Below, piece after piece: positions 58,601 to 64,000 of a stretch of 64,000 bases of DNA (the first letter of the stretch is position 1; every line of letters begins with the position of its first letter). Origin of the DNA: Enoplolaimus lenunculus (taxonomy: Eukaryota > Nematoda > Enoplea > Enoplida > Thoracostomopsidae); NCBI GenBank assembly GCA_030248215.1, contig JASANG010002029.1, positions 304,322-368,321 of the forward strand, given 5' to 3'. Under the pieces are notes generated by a model. That model had not been told where the DNA came from. It was given only the letters and a program-made list of their open reading frames with translations, and did not search any database. The translations under genes and the position numbers were made by a program.

Positions 58601-61600
58601 ATGCTGCACAATGCTGCAATCCACGAGCGTTGCTATACACTGCGAGATAATATTAAAATAGTCAATATGATAACTCTACCGTAATGCAGCTGCTTACATA
58701 TTTGCTATATATTGACCGCAGTTTGTCACATTTTTCTTCTACATCATCTTCGTAATTGCGTCTTAAATTAAGAGTTGAATTGCAATTGTCATGTATACAA
58801 CAAATCGTAAAGAATACTTGCTGAAGGGGTGTAAAACTTTTTCAGGAGGGGCAAACAATGTCTTTAGAAGACTAAAAGCAAGGGTGGCTGAGCCCCCGAG
58901 CACTTCTTTGGCTACGGAACCGAATGTAGTAAATGTTAAAAACAATGAAGACTCACCTACGGGAGGGCTCGAAATATAATTGTGAAAGAAACCTGGCGAG
59001 CGAAGCAAAAAGCCAGACGCAATTTTAAGTTTTGGTTTTGAAAATCTGAGGACGATGTATGGTTTTGGATGAAGAGATACAACCAGAATGTGTAATTGTG
59101 GTCCTTGACTTACAGTTCTGTTTCGTACGCATTTTCCAGATCTTCACATTTCTGTTGCAACGCGGTAATTTGTTCACGCAAGTGATCTACGTAATTTTGC
59201 CAACTGAAGTAACATAAATGCAATTAATAAAACTGGCTCCTAAATAATTTTGCCAACTAAAGTAACAAAAAATGCAATTAATAAAACTGGTTCCTAAATA
59301 ATTTTGCCAACTAAAGTAACAAAAAATGCAATTAATAAAACTGGTTCCTAAATAATTTTGCCAACTAAAGTAACAAAAAATGCAATTAATAAAACTGGTT
59401 CCTAAATAATTTTGCCAACTAAAGTAACAAAAAATGCAATTAATAAAACTGGTTCCTAAATAATTTTGCCAACTAAAGTAACAAAAAATGCAATTAATAA
59501 AACTGGTTCCTAAATAATTTTGCCAACTAAAGTAACAAAAAATGCAATTAATAAAACTGGTTCCTAAATAATTTTGCCAACTAAAGTAACAAAAAATGCA
59601 ATTAATAAAACTGGTTCCTAAATAATTTTGCCAACTAAAGTAACAAAAAATGCAATTAATAAAACTGGTTCCTAAATAATTTTGCCAACTAAAGTAACAA
59701 AAAATGCAATTAATAAAACTGGTTCCTAAATAATTTTGCCAACTAAAGTAACAAAAAATGTAATTAATAAAACTGGTTCCTGAATAATTTTGCCAACTAA
59801 AGTAACAAAAAATGCAATAAATAAAACTGGTTCCTAAATAATTTTGCCAACTAAATTTACAAAAAATGCAATTAATAAAACTGGTTCCTAAATAATTTTG
59901 CCAACTAAAGTAACAAAAATGCAATTAATATAACTGGTTCCTAAATAAATTTGCCAACTAAAGTAACAAAAAAATGCAATTAATAAAACTGGTTCCTAAA
60001 TAATATTGCCAACTAAACTAGCAAAAAATGCAATTACGAAAACTGGTTTCTAAGTAATTTTGCCAACTAAAGTAACAAAAAATACAATTAATAAAACTGG
60101 TTTCTAAATTGCTGCTAAGTTTTTGCTCATCTTTAACAACAGGCAACGTGATATAAATTTCTGCAAACCACAATTATTCTAAATTTGTGAACAAAATCAG
60201 CTAATTATGAATCAAGAAATGTTTTTCGATGGGTATCAATTATACTCCTGTCCCCGAGATCCATTTCGGATCAATTCACATTTTTCCGTCTAAGATATTA
60301 TGCAAAATCTACCAAGGCAAATTTATACTTTCCCCTTAGTTGTAGAGAACTTTAATTTATTGGCTTATTTTCTCATAAAATCAAAAGACAAATACATGAT
60401 GGTTCAGCAAGAATTATTTAAATAAACATGCCGGTATTGACAAATTTTGCCACTGCATTTGATGGTCTTATTTTATTTGGCCGATACATTATTGCGAAGT
60501 TAAATATATAACCGATGTAACAAACCAGCTTAAAGCTTACTAAGCATCGTTTTCACATTCGATGCCTAATTTGTTCAACGCTTCCGTTTGCATAGCTAAA
60601 ACAAACGTAATAAAATTAAACAGCTTAACGCAATTAATACTTACATTTTGGTAGTTGGTCGCCTCTGCCAAAAAAAATTTATATTTAGCAGAAAACAAAA
60701 AAAAATTCCAACACACCTTTGTATCATTTCAATGCACTGGCAATACCAGGATTTTGACACATGTATAGAACAGGGTCGGACTGCTTTCCAGAGGGGCTGT
60801 AACAGAGTCAGTTTAAGCTTTAGACTAAAATTGTTGCTTAGTCTAAGTCTTAAGAATATGCCTATACCACTGGCCCCGCCCTGTTCTTTACATGGGCCTT
60901 TTATTAATATTTTTATTTTTATTTCTATTCCGCTGTAGACAAAACATTGTGGTAGAGAGGCCGCTGCACCCCCGCCCCGTGACCGCTCCTGTTACAAGGC
61001 CTAAGCTTAAACCTAAGCAGAAGGCTAAACGTAAACCTAAAAATAAGCCTAAATCTAAGCTAATTTAAGTATTCCTATCCATCAATTGCCTCAAAATTGT
61101 GATAAAATGGTACAAAAATTGGGATAAAAGAATCGAAGTATTGACTACTGAACAACGTCATTTTAACAGCGATTTATTTTTACCATTCAACTTTGTGATT
61201 GTTTTCCTTTTTTCAGTTGCAGTTTCTCGTTCTGAAATAAACTTACAGTCGTCAAAAACAGAGGATTACCTATCTATCTTCAAGCAGCTTGGTGTTCAAA
61301 TTAGTCGTAGTGGGACTGCATTTATTGAGCGAAGCTCGAACACACGTAAGCAATTAAGGTAATATGCAAATTAGTTACTAGCTGACTATTCATTTACCGG
61401 TTTTGGAGGTTTGTAAGCAATTTCCTCAGATTCTTCGCACCCAAAAACCTTTCAGCCACCCTAATAATTTTTGGAATAATTTAAAAATTCCTAATTTTGC
61501 CTTGTCAATTAAGCTAATATGCAAATTAGCTATTAGCTAACTATTCAATTATCGGTTTTGGAGGTTTGTAAACAATTTATTCAGATTCCTCGCACCCAAA

Positions 61601-62649
61601 AACCCTTTAATGCTAAAATTAGATTGCTTCTAACTGTAATAATTAGTGAAATATTATGGAAAGTCGTAATTTAGGCTTAATTAATTATGCAAATTAGCCT
61701 GTAGCTAATAAATGGCTTAAAATTTTAAAACCCCAATGCGAGGTTAACACTCCAGGATAATTGGCTTTCAAACAAAAAAGTTTATCAAAATCGGTTCAGC
61801 CGTTCCTGAGATTCTTTTCGGACGGACAGAGGGACGGACGGACATCTACCTTTCGACCCCCAAGTACAAAACATAAAACGCTTCGCGAAACTCCGAGCTT
61901 CGCTCAACAATTCACCTAAAGTAGTTCAATTCAATGGTGATACTAGAATCAGTTACAAATATTGAGATTAATTCTAAAAATTTCATGCACCTATTTAAGA
62001 CTACGCTAAGAAACGGCTTGATTCAAGTGAAACTAATCCATAGTAAGGAATTAAACCATGTCATCTACATTAAAAACAATTTGCATAACGAACATCCTCC
62101 CAAAGTTAATCACTACTAACCTGGTTCCTACTTTTTCTATCCCTAAGGGGCGTATACAAGGAGAGATGTAGGATATATATCCCTCGAAATTTTTCCAAAG
62201 ACTGGAAAAAAGCACCATTTATAGGCTGTATAGAATAATCTAAAAGGTCAAGTTTTTTCCGTTCGCTCACAAAGAAAAACTGATAGACGTTGAAATAAAC
62301 TTCCAAAATTAAACCCTTTTTACGCCCCTGATTTTTCTATACCAAAAATAAATCAACCTGTTTGAAGAACGCGTTCCGTTTCAGCTAACTTCGCTTTAGT
62401 GCTTTGATATAATTCGTCAAGATGAACTTTTTCTAAAATGAAAATTTAAAGTCTTAAATGTGTAACACGTTTTTGCTGCTTTAATTGAATTCTTATTGCT
62501 GCTGCAATTATAGAAAAATTCCATACATTAAAAACAGGCCGTTTGCTGGAGCTGAACTAGGCTTCCGTTCGTACGCTATACTTATATAATTCACCTTTAC
62601 GCCAGGCAACAATAATAGTTTCAATACAATCATCTTCTTCGTTCGCCAT
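55650..62649 (-). CDS. coiled-coil protein of unknown family (8 exons, 234 aa)
   Basis: Exons (- strand): 62649-62595, 62432-62358, 60595-60541, 59203-59114, 58761-58698, 58325-58259, 57294-57171, 55824-55650. All eight junctions agree in phase (1,1,2,2,0,1,2) and use GT..AG sites. The start ATG at 62649 lies in ACAACATGG, a strong context; the stop is TGA at 55650-55652. The protein is helical and charged, with heptad-like runs such as LREQITALQQKCEDLENAYE (exon 4) and VEEKCDKLRSIYSKY (exon 5), then a Gln/Arg-rich stretch (FGGPQQRLNRSFG, exon 7) and a more compact C-terminal part (SYNWLDKDIVALK, exon 8). I do not recognise the family; a cytoskeletal, centrosomal or kinetochore coiled-coil protein is a guess from composition only. 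The acceptor of exon 4 is the seed of a 54-bp tandem array that fills most of intron 3. The gene sits upstream of, and on the same strand as, the CEP350-like gene. Confidence 0.72.
57705..57855 (-). mobile_element. TTAGGC-core MITE, short complete copy with near-perfect ends
   Basis: CCATGTATAGAACAGGGCC at the left is the exact inverse of GGCCCTGTTCTATACATGG at the right. The core is only GCTTAGGCTTCGGCTC, the shortest tract among complete copies; in the last intron of the coiled-coil gene region. Confidence 0.9.
57915..58222. mobile_element. foldback element related to 37972-38336, decayed
   Basis: GGTACAAAATGTACCCGCACG and AAAACGCAACGCTCACAG, TTCTTTTCTACACAGAATAC at the other side match the family arms; in intron 6 of the coiled-coil gene. 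Confidence 0.62.
59195..60110 (-). repeat. 54-bp minisatellite, 17 copies, built from a splice-acceptor junction
   Basis: Seventeen units start at 59198, 59251, then every 54 bp to 59899, then 59952, 60007 and 60061. Read on the gene strand each unit contains TTACTTTAG followed by TTGGCAAAATTA, which matches the 3' end of intron 3 and first bases of exon 4 (acceptor at 59204) of the coiled-coil gene. The inner units are almost identical, pointing to recent expansion or homogenisation; the outer units are diverged. 54 bp is 18 codons, so one frame is open for most of the array, but the unit next to exon 4 is 53 bp and breaks that frame. Confidence 0.93.
60758..60898 (-). mobile_element. TTAGGC-core MITE, short complete copy
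   Basis: ACATGTATAGAACAGGGTCG and GCCCTGTTCTTTACATGGGC are inverted ends; core reduced to GCTTAGTCTAAGTCTTAAG. In intron 2 of the coiled-coil gene. Confidence 0.85.
60985..61060 (+). mobile_element. TTAGGC-core MITE fragment
   Basis: CTCCTGTTACAAGGCCTAAGC then degenerate CCTAAG/CCTAAA units. Similar fragments without clear ends lie near 7686-7755, 33894-33928, 34932-34993, 41950-42003 and 43855-43932. Confidence 0.5.
61321..61910 (+). mobile_element. second copy of the GAGCGAAGCTCG element
   Basis: Same ends and order as 8636-9580 but with only two full internal units (starts about 61343 and 61507, a third partial at 61680), so copy number of the inner repeat varies between insertions. In intron 2 of the coiled-coil gene. 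Confidence 0.85.
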
Positions 62650-62954
62650 GTTGTTTTCAGCTATTCTGATCACGGCAAATTATGTAATTAAAGTAAAACT
62701 TGAAGTTAACAATTTAAGAATAACGCATCAAAGAGTCAAAAGTAGTTGTAGCCTGTAGCTGCAAACGACACGCGTTAGCCGACTAGAACATTTTATCGAT
62801 GAACTGCATCCATTGTATTGTTTAGTGTCAGTAGTTGCGGATAATAGGGAGCGTCTCCCAACAGAAACAAAAATTTTATGTTAAGTTTTAACACTAAAAT
62901 GGCTTTAAACTTCTAGCTCGCGTGTTTTTTTCACTATTATATATCTATATCTGC

Positions 62955-63365
62955 CAGGGTGCAACCCGAGGTGAGGCGAAATTAGGTAGTAAAAATGATG
63001 GTTAATTAGTTAATTTTAGCCAATATTTGCAATGTTATTAATAAGTTGTTTGGTTTTACGCTAATTTTCTGCGAAATTTCGGAAATTCCTGAATATTGTG
63101 ACAAAAGTAAAACGAAACGCGCTACACATAAATTTTGCACAATTCTACTACCGAAATTGCCGGAACCTCCGGCAAAAATTTTACCGGAGCCTCCCGTTGT
63201 ACCCTGACATCCGCCTATGGCTCCAGCATAAATATCGACCTCCGGCTCCAGCAGAATTTCTACCGGAAGCGCCGTTAATTTCGGTAGTGAAATTTTGGAC
63301 ATTTTTGCAAATATATTTGTTCAATGCATTTGGTTTATCTTTTACTACAATTTTCAGAAAAAACT
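62955..63365. mobile_element. CTCCGG-rich hAT-like MITE plus an adjoining fragment
   Basis: CAGGGTGCAACCCGAGG to CTCCCGTTGTACCCTG (62957-63206) is a complete copy in reverse order, followed by a forward fragment (CGACCTCCGGCTCCAGC...ATTTCGGTAGTGAAATTTTG, 63215-63365) that is cut by a GAGTTGATT MITE. Confidence 0.75.
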
Positions 63366-63366
63366 A

Positions 63367-63605
63367 CACTGTAAATTCCAATGAGTTAATTAACTCAGAC
63401 GGAAAGTTAGTTATTTCTAAGTTAAGAACAGAATGATTTAACTCACTCTGAGTTGACTTGATTGTCACTGTGAGTTGAGTTGACTCTGGGCGAGTTAACT
63501 CAGAATGAATTGAATCAACCGAAAATTCTGAGTTCTGATAGTCCTAACTCAGACTGAGTGATTTAACTCATTCTGAGTTAAAGTCAACTCACTGAAATTC
63601 ACAGG
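63367..63605. mobile_element. GAGTTGATT palindromic MITE
   Basis: CACTGTAAATTCCAATGAG to CAACTCACTGAAATTCACAGG; inserted in or next to a CTCCGG-rich MITE fragment (63215-63365). Confidence 0.82.
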
Positions 63606-64000
63606 GTACCAATATTCTAAAAAACCGTAAAACCATAACGATGAGCCTATTTTCGAACTAGCGTTTCATGCACATCATGCTGAATACTCTTGAACAAATC
63701 ATTTTAATCATGCACCGAGTTGCTGCATACGAAATTAAATCGGTAAAATTTAATGGATAATGCACATTGTTTAAACAGTAAATACACTCAATGGTCCATA
63801 TGCAACAAGTCCCAAATAAACTCTAAATGTTTAAGGTTAACCGTGAATCAGAATCTAATCTTAAGCGAACACCTCAAAATTCTGTTGAATTTCCGCAAGA
63901 AAACATTAAGTTTAAGTTTAAGTCCGAAGCGCTCGTTTGCCGAACACCCCGGGTTTTATTAAAAGGATAAACCACATTTACATCAACGAAAGCAATTATG

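Noticed and set aside
59187-59924. 245-residue open frame on the - strand made of an 18-residue repeat
   Set aside because: It is the 54-bp minisatellite read in one frame; the units are intronic splice-junction copies, and the last unit breaks the frame before the real exon.

Overview
This is eukaryotic, animal-type DNA: AT-rich, spliced genes with canonical GT..AG introns, and a very heavy load of short non-autonomous DNA transposons. No bacterial features, rRNA, intact tRNA, CRISPR array, or retroviral, LTR or Polinton-like element was recognised. The hexamer TTAGGC/GCCTAA, the nematode telomere unit, recurs dozens of times. It sits inside a dispersed MITE rather than in a telomere, so it hints at a repeat-rich nematode (a mermithid-like genome would fit) without proving it.

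Genes were assembled by hand from splice-site phase, and all junctions quoted agree in frame. On the + strand from the left: a LAPTM-like four-pass membrane protein (7453-10839, 2 exons, 393 aa); a complete DEG/ENaC sodium-channel subunit (16652-22470, 3 exons, 687 aa); and, further right, a small secreted protein (53516-54441, 2 exons, 95 aa). On the - strand: a 25-exon homolog of the centrosomal protein CEP350 (52797-25932, at least 2,298 aa), with possible extra 5' exons up to about 55.5 kb; and an 8-exon coiled-coil protein of 234 aa (62649-55650). The secreted-protein gene lies head to head with the start of the CEP350-like gene. The other genes show no obvious shared pathway; CEP350 is centrosomal/microtubule-associated, and the unknown coiled-coil gene beside it could be structural as well, but that is only proximity.

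Layout: 1-7 kb is transposon-derived and without a recognised gene; 7.4-10.9 kb LAPTM-like gene; 11-16.6 kb repeats; 16.6-22.5 kb DEG/ENaC gene; 22.5-25.9 kb repeats; 25.9-52.8 kb CEP350-like gene, whose introns are packed with MITEs; 53-55 kb the small secreted gene and possible 5' exons; 55.6-62.7 kb coiled-coil gene with a 17-copy minisatellite in one intron; 62.7-64 kb repeats. At least ten families of MITE or foldback element are present. The most striking are a MITE whose core is a variable (TTAGGC)n tract, often lying within 10-45 bp of a splice site, and a 54-bp tandem array in which every unit carries a copy of a real 3' splice junction of the coiled-coil gene.
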